Below, one piece after another: positions 16,426-25,596 of a stretch of 64,000 nt of DNA (positions are counted from its first letter, which is position 1; each line of letters opens with the position of its first letter). This stretch comes from an uncultured Oscillibacter sp. GTDB taxonomy: Bacteria > Bacillota > Clostridia > Oscillospirales > Oscillospiraceae. The notes under the pieces were generated by a model. That model did not search any database. It worked only from the letters and a program-made list of their open reading frames with translations, and was not told the DNA's origin. The stretch lies in NCBI GenBank assembly GCA_947365245.1, contig CANAWG010000006.1, positions 62,001 to 126,000 of the forward strand, in the 5' to 3' direction. Position numbers and translations under genes: made by a program.

Positions 16426-17403
16426 ATGTACAAATATGTTTTGAAGCGCATTCTCATGCTGATCCCGATCATCCTGGGCGTCTCGTTCATCGTCTACATC
16501 ATGATGGACAGCGCGCAGGGAAACGCGTTGGATGTGATCGGCATTGACTATTCCGCGGAGAAGCTGGCGGAGCTGTACCACCAGTATGGCTATGACCGCT
16601 CCGTATTTTACCGCTATTTCATCTACATGAAAAACCTGTTCCACGGCAGTCTGGGCAGTTCCATGATCTACAAGAAAGACGTCTGGGATCTCTATCTGCA
16701 GCGCCTCCCGGCCACGCTCAAGCTGGCCAGCGCGTCCGTGCTGCTCTCCATTCTCTTTTCGATCCCGCTGGGCATTGTCTCCGCCAAGCACCACGGCTCC
16801 CTGGTGGACAACGCCTCCATGGTGGGAGCGCTGGTGGGGCTCTCCATGCCCAACTACTGGCTGGGCCTGATGCTGGCGGTGGTGTTCTCCCAGAAGCTGA
16901 ACCTGCTGCCCTCCGGCGGCAACCTTCAGGGCTTCAAAAGCCTGATTCTCCCCGCCATCACCATCGGAACCGGCCTGATGGCCACCATGACCCGCACGAC
17001 CCGGTCCAGCATGCTGGATGTGATCCGGCAGGACTACCTGCGCACGGCGCGGGCCAAGGGCGTGCCGGAGAAAAAGGTCATCAACGTCCACGCGCTGCGC
17101 AACGCGCTGATCCCCATCATCACCGTGGTGGGCACCGAGATGGGCAAGGCCCTGGGCGGCGCCGTTGTGACGGAGAACGTCTTCTCCTGGCCCGGCGTGG
17201 GGCGGCTGGTCATCGAGGGCGTCAACCAGCGGGACACCACGCTGGTGACCGGCTGCATCATCCTGACGGCGGTGATGGTCAGCATCGTGCAGCTGGTGGT
17301 GGACATCCTGTACGCCTTTGCCGATCCCCGCCTGCGGGCCCAGTATTCCACCGGCAGGAAAAAGCGCGCCGGGATTGAGAGGAAAGGGGGCGCTCAGGCA
17401 TGA
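16426..17403 (+). CDS. ABC importer permease 1 (DppB type)
   Basis: 325 residues with about six membrane segments. The N terminus (MYKYVLKRILMLIPIILGVSF) is typical of DppB/OppB. The cytoplasmic EAA loop, which contacts the ATPases, is recognisable near residue 200 (RTARAKGVPEKKV). It forms the channel together with the next gene, which it overlaps by 4 nt (ATGA). It has a ribosome site GAGGGAG before ATG 16426. Confidence 0.9.
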   Translation: MYKYVLKRILMLIPIILGVSFIVYIMMDSAQGNALDVIGIDYSAEKLAELYHQYGYDRSVFYRYFIYMKNLFHGSLGSSMIYKKDVWDLYLQRLPATLKLASASVLLSILFSIPLGIVSAKHHGSLVDNASMVGALVGLSMPNYWLGLMLAVVFSQKLNLLPSGGNLQGFKSLILPAITIGTGLMATMTRTTRSSMLDVIRQDYLRTARAKGVPEKKVINVHALRNALIPIITVVGTEMGKALGGAVVTENVFSWPGVGRLVIEGVNQRDTTLVTGCIILTAVMVSIVQLVVDILYAFADPRLRAQYSTGRKKRAGIERKGGAQA

Positions 17404-18278
17404 AAAACCAATCCGCCGCCGTCGTCAGCCGCCGGCAGAGCAAGGCCGGAGAGATCTGGCACCGCTTCCGGAAAAACAAGGGCGCCATCCTCGGCCTGGG
17501 CATTCTGACGGTCCTGGTCCTGGTGGCGCTGACCGTGGACCTCTGGCTGCCGGAGGAGAAGATCAACGGCATCAACGTCCTGGAGAAGCTGCAGGCCCCC
17601 AGCGCCAAGCACCTCTTCGGAACCGACGAGATGGGGCGCGACCTGTTCTGGAGAACGGTATACGGCACGAAATACTCCCTGGCCATCGGCTTTGTGGCCG
17701 TGATGGTGTCCGCCGTCATCGGCGTGCCCCTGGGCGCCGCCGCGGGCTATTACGGAAAAACAGTTGAGACCGTCATCATGCGGCTCTCCGATATCTTTTC
17801 CGCCATTCCCTCCATCCTGCTGGCCATCGCGGTCGTCTCCGTGCTGGGCCGCACGACGGGGAATTTGATGCTGGCGGTGGGCATCGCGGCGGTGCCGCAG
17901 TTCACCCGCATCACCAGGGCCTCCGTGCTCACCGTCAAAAACGAGGAGTACGTGGAGGCCGCCAGGGCGCTGGGAAAGACGGATCTCTACATCATCTTCA
18001 AGCACATCCTGCCCAACTGCCTCTCTCCGATCATCGTCCAGACCACCCTGCGCGTGGCCAGCGCCATCATCTCCGCGTCCAGCCTGAGCTTCCTGGGCAT
18101 CGGCATCAAGCCGCCCATGCCGGAGTGGGGCGCGCTGCTGACCGCCGGCAAGACCTATATCATGGGCTACAGCTATCTCTGCCTGTTCCCCGGCCTTGCC
18201 ATCATGATTACGGTGCTGGCTTTCAATCTGGTGGGCGACGCCCTGCGGGACGCCATGGATCCGAAACTGAAGAACTAG
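17400..18278 (+). CDS. ABC importer permease 2 (DppC type)
   Basis: 292 residues. It has the DppC/OppC layout: a short cytosolic N terminus, a first membrane segment at about residues 33-52, the GTDEMGRDLFWR motif near 75 that marks this family, five further membrane segments, and an EAA loop (EAARALGKTDLYI). It pairs with the preceding permease. Translation is coupled through the ATGA overlap with that gene. Confidence 0.9.
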   Translation: MKNQSAAVVSRRQSKAGEIWHRFRKNKGAILGLGILTVLVLVALTVDLWLPEEKINGINVLEKLQAPSAKHLFGTDEMGRDLFWRTVYGTKYSLAIGFVAVMVSAVIGVPLGAAAGYYGKTVETVIMRLSDIFSAIPSILLAIAVVSVLGRTTGNLMLAVGIAAVPQFTRITRASVLTVKNEEYVEAARALGKTDLYIIFKHILPNCLSPIIVQTTLRVASAIISASSLSFLGIGIKPPMPEWGALLTAGKTYIMGYSYLCLFPGLAIMITVLAFNLVGDALRDAMDPKLKN

Positions 18279-18290
18279 GAGGGTGCCGGC

Positions 18291-19316
18291 ATGATCGAAG
18301 TCAAAAAAGAGACCCTGGCCGCGGAGGACGAGGTCCTGGACATTCAGGACCTGACCGTTCACTTTGTGACCGAGAACGAGACCGTGGAGGCGGTCAACGG
18401 CATTTCCATTCATCTGAAAAAGGGCGAGATCCTGGGTCTTGTGGGAGAGACGGGCGCCGGGAAGACCACCACGGCGCTGGCGATCCTGAATCTGGTGCCG
18501 GATCCGCCGGGCATTATCAAAAGCGGAACCATCCGGGTGTGCGGAAAGGATATGCTGAACGCCGCCCCCAGGGAGCTGGAGCAGATCCGCGGAGGCGACG
18601 TCTCCATGATCTTCCAGGACCCCATGACCAGCCTGAATCCCGTGTTCACCGTGGGCGACCAGATCGCGGAGAGCATTTTGCTGCATGAGAAGTGCTCCAA
18701 AAAAGAGGCCCTCGCCAGGGCGGAGGACATGCTGGAGCTGGTGGGCATCCCCAGAGAGCGGGCCGGCGAATACCCCCATCAGTTCTCCGGCGGGATGAAG
18801 CAGCGCGTGGTAATCGCCATCGCGCTGGCCTGCAGCCCCAGGCTCCTGCTGGCCGACGAGCCCACCACCGCGCTGGATGTGACCATCCAGGCCCAGGTGC
18901 TGGACCTGATGTGCGGCCTGAAGGAAAAGCTGGATACGTCCATGATCTTCATCACCCACGACCTGGGAATCATCGCGGAGATCTGCGACCGGGTGGCGGT
19001 CATGTACGCCGGGCGCATCATCGAGGAGGGGACGCTGGAAGAGGTGTTCAACCACACGAAGCACCCCTATACGGAGGGCCTTTTCAACTCCCTGCCCAAC
19101 ATCGAGGACCGGACGGCCAAGCTGTACCCCATCCCGGGACTGATGCCCGATCCCACCAGGCTGCCCGCCGGCTGCGCGTTTGCGCCCCGCTGCCCCTACG
19201 CCAGACCCTCGTGCATTGAGACGCCCCAGAAGGCCCGCAGCTTCAGCAGCACCCACAAGGTCCTGTGCTCGGCCTATGACGATCCGTCTTTCCGGATCCA
19301 CCGAGAGGAGGCGTGA
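18291..19316 (+). CDS. ABC importer ATPase 1 (DppD type)
   Basis: 341 residues. Walker A is GETGAGKTT (about residue 53), the signature is FSGGMKQR, Walker B is [12 protein letters not shown] and the switch His is in ITHDLG. The C-terminal oligopeptide-transporter extension is present, with the [14 protein letters not shown] cysteine cluster. It hydrolyses ATP to power import as one half of a heterodimer with the next gene. GGAGG lies 8 nt before ATG 18291. Confidence 0.9.
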   Translation: MIEVKKETLAAEDEVLDIQDLTVHFVTENETVEAVNGISIHLKKGEILGLVGETGAGKTTTALAILNLVPDPPGIIKSGTIRVCGKDMLNAAPRELEQIRGGDVSMIFQDPMTSLNPVFTVGDQIAESILLHEKCSKKEALARAEDMLELVGIPRERAGEYPHQFSGGMKQRVVIAIALACSPRLLLADEPTTALDVTIQAQVLDLMCGLKEKLDTSMIFITHDLGIIAEICDRVAVMYAGRIIEEGTLEEVFNHTKHPYTEGLFNSLPNIEDRTAKLYPIPGLMPDPTRLPAGCAFAPRCPYARPSCIETPQKARSFSSTHKVLCSAYDDPSFRIHREEA

Positions 19317-19318
19317 CG

Positions 19319-20290
19319 ATGGAGAACATTCTGGAAGTCAGCCATCTGAAGAAGTATTTCAAGACCAGCCGCGGCACTCTTCACGCCGTGGACGACATCA
19401 CCTTTACCATTGAGCGCGGAAAGACCCTGGGCATCGTGGGCGAATCCGGGTGCGGCAAGTCCACCACGGGACGCTGCGTGATGCGCCTGATCGAGCCCAC
19501 CGGCGGCGAGATCCTCTTTGAGGGCAGGGACCTGATGAAGCTGAGCAAGCGGGAGATGCGCGCCAAGCGCAACGACATCCAGATTATCTTTCAGGACCCC
19601 TTCTCCTCTCTGGATCCCCGCTGCACCGTGATGCAGACCATAGCGGAGGGCGTGAAGGTCACCGGCAAATACAAAACCGGGAAAGAGGTGGAATCGCGCG
19701 TCCTGGAGCTGATGCGCATCGCGGGCCTGGCGGAGCGGCTGGCCAACGCCTATCCCCATGAGCTGGACGGCGGCCGCCGCCAGCGCATCGGCATCGCCCG
19801 GGCCCTGGCCGTGGAGCCGAAGCTCATCATCTGCGACGAGCCGGTCTCCGCGCTGGACGTCTCCATTCAGGCCCAGATTCTGAACCTGCTCAAGGAGCTG
19901 CAGGAGGAGCTGGGACTGACCTATGTCTTCATCACCCACGACCTGGCGGTCGTAAACCACATCTCCGACGACATCATGGTGATGTACCTGGGACAGACGG
20001 TGGAAAAAGCGCCCTCCGAGGAGCTGTTCGCCAATCCGGTGCACCCGTATACCAGGGCGCTGCTCTCCGCCATTCCCATTCCAAAGGTGGGAGCGAAAAA
20101 AGAACGGGTCCTGCTGAAAGGCGAGGTCTCCTCCCCCATTGACCCGGGCGACGAGTGCCGCTTCGCGAAGCGGTGCCCCCACGCCTGCGAGGCGTGCCGC
20201 AAGAGCTGCCCGCAGCTGCGGGAGGTATCCCCCGGCCACTATGTGGCCTGCCATCTGTTTGGAGCAGAGGGGAAAACAAGTTCAATGTGA
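19319..20290 (+). CDS. ABC importer ATPase 2 (DppF type) with variant signature
   Basis: 323 residues from ATG 19319, which has AGGAGG 7 nt upstream; a GTG at 19313 is less likely. Walker A is [10 protein letters not shown], Walker [13 protein letters not shown] and the H-loop ITHDLA. The C-terminal cysteine cluster ([14 protein letters not shown]) is present. The signature, normally LSGGQ, reads LDGGRRQR here, replacing the serine that contacts the ATP gamma-phosphate of the partner subunit. In this heterodimer one of the two ATP sites may therefore be weakened; that is inference. Confidence 0.88.
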   Translation: MENILEVSHLKKYFKTSRGTLHAVDDITFTIERGKTLGIVGESGCGKSTTGRCVMRLIEPTGGEILFEGRDLMKLSKREMRAKRNDIQIIFQDPFSSLDPRCTVMQTIAEGVKVTGKYKTGKEVESRVLELMRIAGLAERLANAYPHELDGGRRQRIGIARALAVEPKLIICDEPVSALDVSIQAQILNLLKELQEELGLTYVFITHDLAVVNHISDDIMVMYLGQTVEKAPSEELFANPVHPYTRALLSAIPIPKVGAKKERVLLKGEVSSPIDPGDECRFAKRCPHACEACRKSCPQLREVSPGHYVACHLFGAEGKTSSM

Positions 20291-20300
20291 GGCGAGAAAG

Positions 20301-20951
20301 ATGTCACAGGCAGTATTGCATCAGATTCTGGAGGATAAGATCATCGCGATCGTCCGCGGAATCCCCAGCGGGGAGATCACCGGCCTGGCGCGGGCCCTGC
20401 GGGCGGGCGGCATCCGCTGCATGGAGGTGACTTTCGACCCCTCCAGTCCGGAGCGGGCCGCCGATACGCTCTCCTCCATCCGCGCCATCCGGGAGGCCCT
20501 GGGCGGGGACGTCTGCGTGGGCGCCGGCACCGTCATGACGGCGGAGCAGGTCCGCCTGGCGGCGGAGGCCGGCGCGGAGTACATGATCTCCCCCAATGTC
20601 AGCGAGGAGGTCATCCGGGAGACAAAGCGCCTTGGCAGGATCTCCATCCCGGGGGCAATGACGCCCACGGAGGCGGAGCGGGCCTATTCCCTGGGGGCGG
20701 ACATCGTAAAGATCTTCCCCGCGGGCGTTCTGGGACCCGGCTATATCAAAGCCCTGAAAGCGCCGCTCAGGCATATCCCCCTCGCCGCCGTGGGCGGCGT
20801 GACGGCGGACAACTGCGCGGAGTTCATCAGGGCCGGGGCCTCCGGCGTCGGCGTCGGCGGAAATCTGGTCAGCCCCGCGCTGGTGAGCCAGGCCAAATTC
20901 GACGAGATCAGCGCCATCGCCGGCGCCTATACCGCGGCGCTGCACCGCTGA
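20301..20951 (+). CDS. KDPG/KHG aldolase-family enzyme (divergent copy)
   Basis: 216 residues, TIM-barrel class I aldolase. Family landmarks are MEVTF (catalytic Glu region), GAGTV, and PGAMTPTEA.....GADIVKIFPA, with the Schiff-base lysine in VKIFP. It should split a 2-keto-3-deoxy-6-phosphosugar acid into pyruvate and a triose phosphate. It differs enough from the second copy at 24687 (for example GVLGPGYIKAL and the GVGVGG end) to suggest a different stereoisomer or chain length. The gene starts 10 nt after the ATPase gene and is probably part of the importer operon. Confidence 0.87.
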   Translation: MSQAVLHQILEDKIIAIVRGIPSGEITGLARALRAGGIRCMEVTFDPSSPERAADTLSSIRAIREALGGDVCVGAGTVMTAEQVRLAAEAGAEYMISPNVSEEVIRETKRLGRISIPGAMTPTEAERAYSLGADIVKIFPAGVLGPGYIKALKAPLRHIPLAAVGGVTADNCAEFIRAGASGVGVGGNLVSPALVSQAKFDEISAIAGAYTAALHR

Positions 20952-20973
20952 GGATCACGGAGAGGGAAACGAC

Positions 20974-21927
20974 ATGAAGAGGAAAATTTTAATTACGTCC
21001 CGGTCCTTTGGGAAAATCGACGACACCCCCTGCGGCATACTGCAGGAAGCCGGGTATGAGATCACCAACATCGGCTCCTCCTTTGACCAGGCCGCCTTTG
21101 AGCGGATGGTTCCGGACTACGATGCGCTGATTATCGGCGCCCACGAGTTCCCGCAGGAGACAATGGAGCGGTGCAAAAAGCTGAAGATCATCTGCAAGCA
21201 CGGCGTCGGCCTGGACAACATCCATCTGGAGAAGGCGCGGGAGCTGGGGATCGCCGTGTGCAACGCGCCGGGCACAAATTCCAACGCAGTGGCGGACCTC
21301 ACTTTCGGCCTGATGCTGTCGGCGGCCCGCAATATCCAGCGCTCCAGCCTCAACGTGCTGAAAAACGTGTCGCAGTCCGTCATCGGCGTGGACGTCTGCT
21401 GCAAGACCCTGGGGCTTCTGGGCTTCGGCGCGGTGGCCAAGTGCGTGGCGCGCCGGGCGAAGGGCTTCAGCATGAAAGTCCTGGCATACGACCCCTACGT
21501 CAAAGAGGTCCCCCGGGAGTTCGCGGGCGATGTGACCCTGAGCGGACTGGACGAGCTGCTGCGCAGCTGCGACTATCTCTCCATCCATATACCGCTGACG
21601 GAGGAGACCCACTACATGATCGGCGCGGCCCAGCTGGCCTCCATGAAAGCGGGATCCATTCTGGTGAATACGGCCCGGGGCGGCATTGTGGATGAAAAGG
21701 CCCTGTATGACGCGCTGGTCAGCGGCCACATTGCCGCCGCCGCCATGGATGTCGTGGAGCACGAGCCGGTCACGGCGGACCATCCGCTGCTGAGGCTGGA
21801 CAACGTGATCATCACGCCTCACGTCGGCATGTACTCCAGGGAGGCCATCAACGCGGTCGGACTGATCTGCGCCCAAAACGCGGCGGCATACGCCCTTGGA
21901 AAGCCGCTGCAGCACCAGGTCGTCTGA
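20974..21927 (+). CDS. D-2-hydroxyacid dehydrogenase (phosphoglycerate dehydrogenase-like)
   Basis: 317 residues. The NAD-binding core GLLGFGAVAKCVARRAKGF starts near residue 147. The catalytic set is visible: Arg in VNTARGGIVDE, Glu in VEHEPVTADHP and His in IITPHVG. It reversibly oxidises a 2-hydroxyacid with NAD(P). It is shorter than serine-pathway SerA proteins and lacks the ACT domain, so it probably reduces or oxidises a sugar-acid intermediate such as hydroxypyruvate or a 2-keto acid. It is last in the importer operon, followed by a terminator-like hairpin. Confidence 0.85.
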   Translation: MKRKILITSRSFGKIDDTPCGILQEAGYEITNIGSSFDQAAFERMVPDYDALIIGAHEFPQETMERCKKLKIICKHGVGLDNIHLEKARELGIAVCNAPGTNSNAVADLTFGLMLSAARNIQRSSLNVLKNVSQSVIGVDVCCKTLGLLGFGAVAKCVARRAKGFSMKVLAYDPYVKEVPREFAGDVTLSGLDELLRSCDYLSIHIPLTEETHYMIGAAQLASMKAGSILVNTARGGIVDEKALYDALVSGHIAAAAMDVVEHEPVTADHPLLRLDNVIITPHVGMYSREAINAVGLICAQNAAAYALGKPLQHQVV

Positions 21928-21945
21928 CCGGCGCCAGGGCAGAAC

Positions 21946-21973
21946 AGAGGGACTGCCTTCCGGCAGTCCCTCT
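21946..21973. terminator. Bidirectional terminator-like hairpin
   Basis: A 12-bp perfect stem AGAGGGACTGCC/GGCAGTCCCTCT with a TTCC loop region lies between convergent genes. The T tract is short, so efficiency is uncertain. Confidence 0.65.
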
Positions 21974-22021
21974 TCCATGCGGGCAGCCCTCCCCGCACCG
22001 GCACGGCCGATTTTCCGCGGC

Positions 22022-22678
22022 TCAGGGTCCCGCGGCGGGCGGCGGCTCCAGAATATCGGCCAGCCGCGCGCCGCCGATGAACCCGGTGATCTTCAGGCGG
22101 AAGCAGCCGGGCGACTCCCGGTCCGCCTGGAAGACAAACCCCCGCCCGTTTTTGACAATCGGGCGGACGTTGATGTAGGAGTCCACCGCAAAGCTGATCC
22201 CCACCTGGCGCAGATAGGACCCGTGGCCGCAGACCGTGATGCAGTCCTGCCCTCTGGAGCGGGCCAGCTCCAGGAGGGCGTTCAGATCCCGGCGGACACG
22301 GGTGGAGAACTGCCGGAAGTCCTCGCCGCCGAGATAGGCCTCCGGCCGCTCCACCCCATTTTCATCCACCAGATTGGCCCGCCACCGCCTTGCCGCGGCG
22401 ACGTCCGTCTCGTACTCAATCACGCCCAGATCCCGCTCGTCCAGCAGCTCCACCGGCTCATAATCCGCCTGGGGATAGATCAGGCGCAGCGTCTCCTGCG
22501 TCCGCCGGAGGCGGCTGGTGTAGCAGGCGCCGGGGTGGCGGGGATAGATGCCCTCCGCCGCCAGGTCCGAGATCGCCCGCGCCCCGTTCTCCGACAGGGG
22601 CCAGTCGATCCGCCGCCCGCAGATGCCGGTGGTCTCGTTGGCGGCGGTCATGCCGTGGCGGATAAAATTGACACGCAT
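22022..22678 (-). CDS. Histidine phosphatase family protein
   Basis: 218 residues from ATG 22678, which has GGAG 8 nt upstream; a GTG nine bases earlier is less likely. The catalytic RHGMTAAN is at the N terminus (phosphohistidine), the second His is in GHGSYLRQ near residue 165, and an acidic DERDLG lies between. The phosphoglycerate-mutase-like fold acts on phosphorylated small molecules; substrate unknown. It is convergent with the dehydrogenase gene and follows a small gene on the same strand. Confidence 0.82.
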   Translation of the reverse strand: MRVNFIRHGMTAANETTGICGRRIDWPLSENGARAISDLAAEGIYPRHPGACYTSRLRRTQETLRLIYPQADYEPVELLDERDLGVIEYETDVAAARRWRANLVDENGVERPEAYLGGEDFRQFSTRVRRDLNALLELARSRGQDCITVCGHGSYLRQVGISFAVDSYINVRPIVKNGRGFVFQADRESPGCFRLKITGFIGGARLADILEPPPAAGP

Positions 22679-22683
22679 GGGCC

Positions 22684-22860
22684 TCACTCCTCTCCTCTGT
22701 CTGCCCGCAGGACCGCCTCTCGTCCGGAGCTGCGGGCGGCCGCCGCCGACGGCCGGTGATCCGGCGCGTCCACGGAGATCCCCGCCGACGCCAGACGGGC
22801 TTTCGCTATGGCCCGCCGGAAAGGCTCCAGCCTGTCAATTGCCCGGTTCATCCTCACCAT
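22684..22860 (-). CDS. Possible small basic protein (58 residues)
   Basis: Starts at ATG 22860 with GGGAGG 5 nt upstream and ends 5 nt before the phosphatase start. It reads MVRMNRAIDRLEPFRRAIAK and continues with a charged, alanine-rich tail. No family is recognised. The good ribosome site and tight spacing to the next gene support translation; it could also be a leader peptide. Confidence 0.4.
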   Translation of the reverse strand: MVRMNRAIDRLEPFRRAIAKARLASAGISVDAPDHRPSAAAARSSGREAVLRADRGEE

Positions 22861-23030
22861 CGCCGCCTCCCTGTTGTCCGCTTTTGGTTTACGTAGAATT
22901 ATAGCAGATATCCTCGCAAAATGATAGATGTTTTGTGATGACATTAGATAAGTCTTGACAAATTATCTGTCGCACCGGAAGAAAAAAGACACAATATCAA
23001 CATAATTACGCAAATAAAGGAGTGCCTCAC

Positions 23031-24482
23031 ATGGAAAAAGCTGATATTGGTTTGGTCGGATTGGCCGTGATGGGGGAAAACCTTGTCATGAATATGGAGT
23101 CCAAGGGGTTCACCGTGGCGGTCTGCAACCGCACGGCCGAAAAGGTCGACGCGTTCGTCCGGGGACGCGGAAGCGGAAAGAAGATCATCGGCTGTCACTC
23201 CCTGGAGGAGCTGACGGCCTGCCTCTCCCGCCCCCGAAAGGTCTTTTTGATGATCAAGGCCGGCCAGGCCGTCGACGATATGATCGACCGGCTGCTGCCC
23301 CTGCTGGAGGACGGCGACATCATCATCGACGGGGGCAACTCCCACTTCCCGGATACGATCCGCAGAACCGCCTATGTGGAGTCCAGGGGGAAGCTCTACA
23401 TCGGCACCGGAGTCTCCGGCGGAGAGGAGGGCGCGCTGAAAGGGCCCAGTCTGATGCCGGGCGGATCTCCCGCGGCGTGGGAGCCTGTAAAGCCCATTTT
23501 CCAGCGCATCTGCGCCAAGGTGGAGGACGGGACCCCCTGCTGTGACTGGGTGGGAGAAAACGGCGCCGGGCATTTTGTAAAGATGGTGCACAACGGCATT
23601 GAATACGGCGATATGCAGCTGATCTGCGAGGCCTACCACCTGATGCGGGGAATGCTGGGACTGTCCAACGAGCAGCTCCACCAGGTCTTCGGACACTGGA
23701 ATGAGACGGAGCTGAACTCCTATTTGATCGAGATCACCCGGGATATCTTCGCCTGCCGCGACGAGAGCGGCGGCTATGTCATCGACGAGATTCTGGACAC
23801 GGCCGGCCAAAAGGGCACCGGCAAGTGGACCGGCATCTCCGCCCTGGACGCGGGCGCGCCCCTCACGCTGATCGGAGAGGCGGTGTTTGCCCGCTGCCTC
23901 TCGTCCATGAAAGAAGAGCGGGTCCAGGCCGCCGCCGCGTTCCCCCATCGTCCGCCGGCCTGGACTGGGGATCGGGAGACCTTTGTGGAGGCGATCCGCC
24001 AGGCGCTCTACGCGTCCAAAATCATCTCCTACGCCCAGGGATATTACCTCATGCGCACGGCGGCGGAGGATTACGGCTGGAATCTGAACTACGGGGGCGT
24101 CGCCCTGATGTGGCGCGGAGGCTGCATCATCCGCTCGGCCTTCCTGGGCAAAATCAAGGAGGCCTACGACAAAAATCCGTCCCTGAGCAATCTGCTTCTG
24201 GACCCCTATTTCCAAAAGACGGTCACGGATCTGGTGCCGGCCTGGCGGCAGGTGGTGGCCGCCGCCGCGCAAAACGGAATCCCCATTCCGGCCATGGCCT
24301 CCGCCCTGAGCTATTTTGACGGCTACACCACCCAGCGGCTGCCGGCCAACCTGCTGCAGGCCCAGCGGGATTACTTCGGGGCCCATACATACGAGCGGGT
24401 GGACCGGCCGCGGGGCGAGTTCTTCCACACCAACTGGACCGGCCACGGGGGGAGCACCGCCGCCACGGCCTACAACGTGTGA
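23031..24482 (+). CDS. gnd: 6-phosphogluconate dehydrogenase, decarboxylating
   Basis: 483 residues, normal length. It oxidises 6-phosphogluconate to ribulose 5-phosphate and CO2 with NAD(P)+. The N-terminal Rossmann domain has GLAVMGENLVMN. The active-site region has GVSGGEEGALKGPSLMPGG and KMVHNGIEYGDMQ with the catalytic Lys, and the C-terminal tail has RDYFGAHTYER and HTNWTG. Start ATG 23031 has AAGGAG 8 nt upstream. It lies between sugar-acid genes, suggesting shared use of gluconate-type substrates. Long antisense frames over this gene are codon-bias shadows. Confidence 0.95.
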   Translation: MEKADIGLVGLAVMGENLVMNMESKGFTVAVCNRTAEKVDAFVRGRGSGKKIIGCHSLEELTACLSRPRKVFLMIKAGQAVDDMIDRLLPLLEDGDIIIDGGNSHFPDTIRRTAYVESRGKLYIGTGVSGGEEGALKGPSLMPGGSPAAWEPVKPIFQRICAKVEDGTPCCDWVGENGAGHFVKMVHNGIEYGDMQLICEAYHLMRGMLGLSNEQLHQVFGHWNETELNSYLIEITRDIFACRDESGGYVIDEILDTAGQKGTGKWTGISALDAGAPLTLIGEAVFARCLSSMKEERVQAAAAFPHRPPAWTGDRETFVEAIRQALYASKIISYAQGYYLMRTAAEDYGWNLNYGGVALMWRGGCIIRSAFLGKIKEAYDKNPSLSNLLLDPYFQKTVTDLVPAWRQVVAAAAQNGIPIPAMASALSYFDGYTTQRLPANLLQAQRDYFGAHTYERVDRPRGEFFHTNWTGHGGSTAATAYNV

Positions 24483-24686
24483 TCCTGCGGGCCGGTTTCC
24501 CACAAATTTGTAAATTTTAGAGCCCCCTTCCTATCTCCGGGTGCGCCGGACCAGCGGGAATTTTTTGCCGACCAAGGAAAATTTTTCCACCAGGCAAAAA
24601 ATTCAACGCAGAGCGGCGGAAAAAGCCCACTCAGCCGGTGTGCCAGGGGATTTTAAGCAGGCTCCCAGAAAGAAGATGTAAATTGT

Positions 24687-25316
24687 ATGGATATCATGGA
24701 GCGTTTTTATCACGCCGGGGTCATCCCCGTGGTTGTCCTGGAGGACGCAAAGGACGCCGTCCCCACCGCCGAGGCGCTTTTGGCCGGCGGTGTGGACGTG
24801 ATGGAGATTACGTTCCGCACCGCCGCCGCCGCGGACGCGGTCCGCGCCGTAGCCGAGAGCTGCCCGGCCATGCTGGTGGGCGCGGGAACCGTCGTAAATG
24901 TGGACCAGTGCCGCCGGGCGGTGGAGCTGGGGGCGAAGTTCATCGTCTCTCCCGGGTTTGACCGTGAGATGGTGAGCTGGTGCGTGGAGGGGGGCGTCCC
25001 CGTCGTCCCCGGCTGTGCCACGCCCTCTGAGATCATGGCCGCCGGGAAGCTGGGGCTGAACGTGCTCAAGTTTTTCCCGGCCAATGTATACGGCGGACTC
25101 AGCGCGATGAAAGCGCTGTCCGGGCCTTTCGGCGGCGTCAGGTTTATTCCCACCGGCGGGATCAACGGCGAAAACGCGGCCCAGTACCTGGCCGCCCCCT
25201 TTATCCACGCGGTGGGCGGCAGCTGGCTCTGCACCAGGAGCGATATCGCCGCGGGCAATTTTGACAGGATCACGGCCCTCTGCCGGGAGGTCCGCCGCAC
25301 GATCTCCGGACGGTGA
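24687..25316 (+). CDS. eda: 2-dehydro-3-deoxyphosphogluconate aldolase
   Basis: 209 residues, a standard bacterial KDPG/KHG aldolase. MEITFRT carries the catalytic Glu, GAGTVV follows, the Schiff-base Lys is in GLNVLKFFPA, and IPTGG forms the phosphate site. It cleaves KDPG to pyruvate and glyceraldehyde 3-phosphate, the last step of the Entner-Doudoroff pathway. No 6-phosphogluconate dehydratase (edd) or KDG kinase is in the window. It follows gnd by about 200 nt of apparently non-coding sequence. Confidence 0.92.
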   Translation: MDIMERFYHAGVIPVVVLEDAKDAVPTAEALLAGGVDVMEITFRTAAAADAVRAVAESCPAMLVGAGTVVNVDQCRRAVELGAKFIVSPGFDREMVSWCVEGGVPVVPGCATPSEIMAAGKLGLNVLKFFPANVYGGLSAMKALSGPFGGVRFIPTGGINGENAAQYLAAPFIHAVGGSWLCTRSDIAAGNFDRITALCREVRRTISGR

Positions 25317-25400
25317 AAAACCGCCCGCGGCGGAGCGGACAGCCGGCGGGATTCGACGGCCGGCACAGGGGAAAGAGCGCGCACGCATGTTCCGCAAAAT

Positions 25401-25438
25401 ACGAAGCAGGGGGCCGCCTGGGCGGCCCCCTGCTTCGT
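25401..25438. repeat. 18-bp perfect inverted repeat
   Basis: ACGAAGCAGGGGGCCGCC, 2 bases, then its exact complement. It could terminate the eda message, but no T tract follows. The rest of the 280-nt gap before the next gene shows only a TATACT box near 25550. Confidence 0.55.
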
Positions 25439-25596
25439 CCCGGCTCCGGCGGCGGCCCGCGCGGAGAGCCTCCGGCCCGGCAGGTGGCGCGGGAGCTTCG
25501 ATAATTTTCAAATATCCACTGGTTTTTTTCATCGGATGGGTGTATACTGCTCTCCATCATCATGTTCACCGTACACCAGCGAAAGGAGTGAGCGGC

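Noticed and set aside
17394..19301. Long minus-strand frame opposite the permease and ATPase genes
   Set aside because: The plus strand encodes unmistakable DppC and DppD; the antisense frame has no motifs.
22944..24503. Long minus-strand frame opposite gnd
   Set aside because: It is the complement of a well-conserved enzyme and has no ribosome site or family features.
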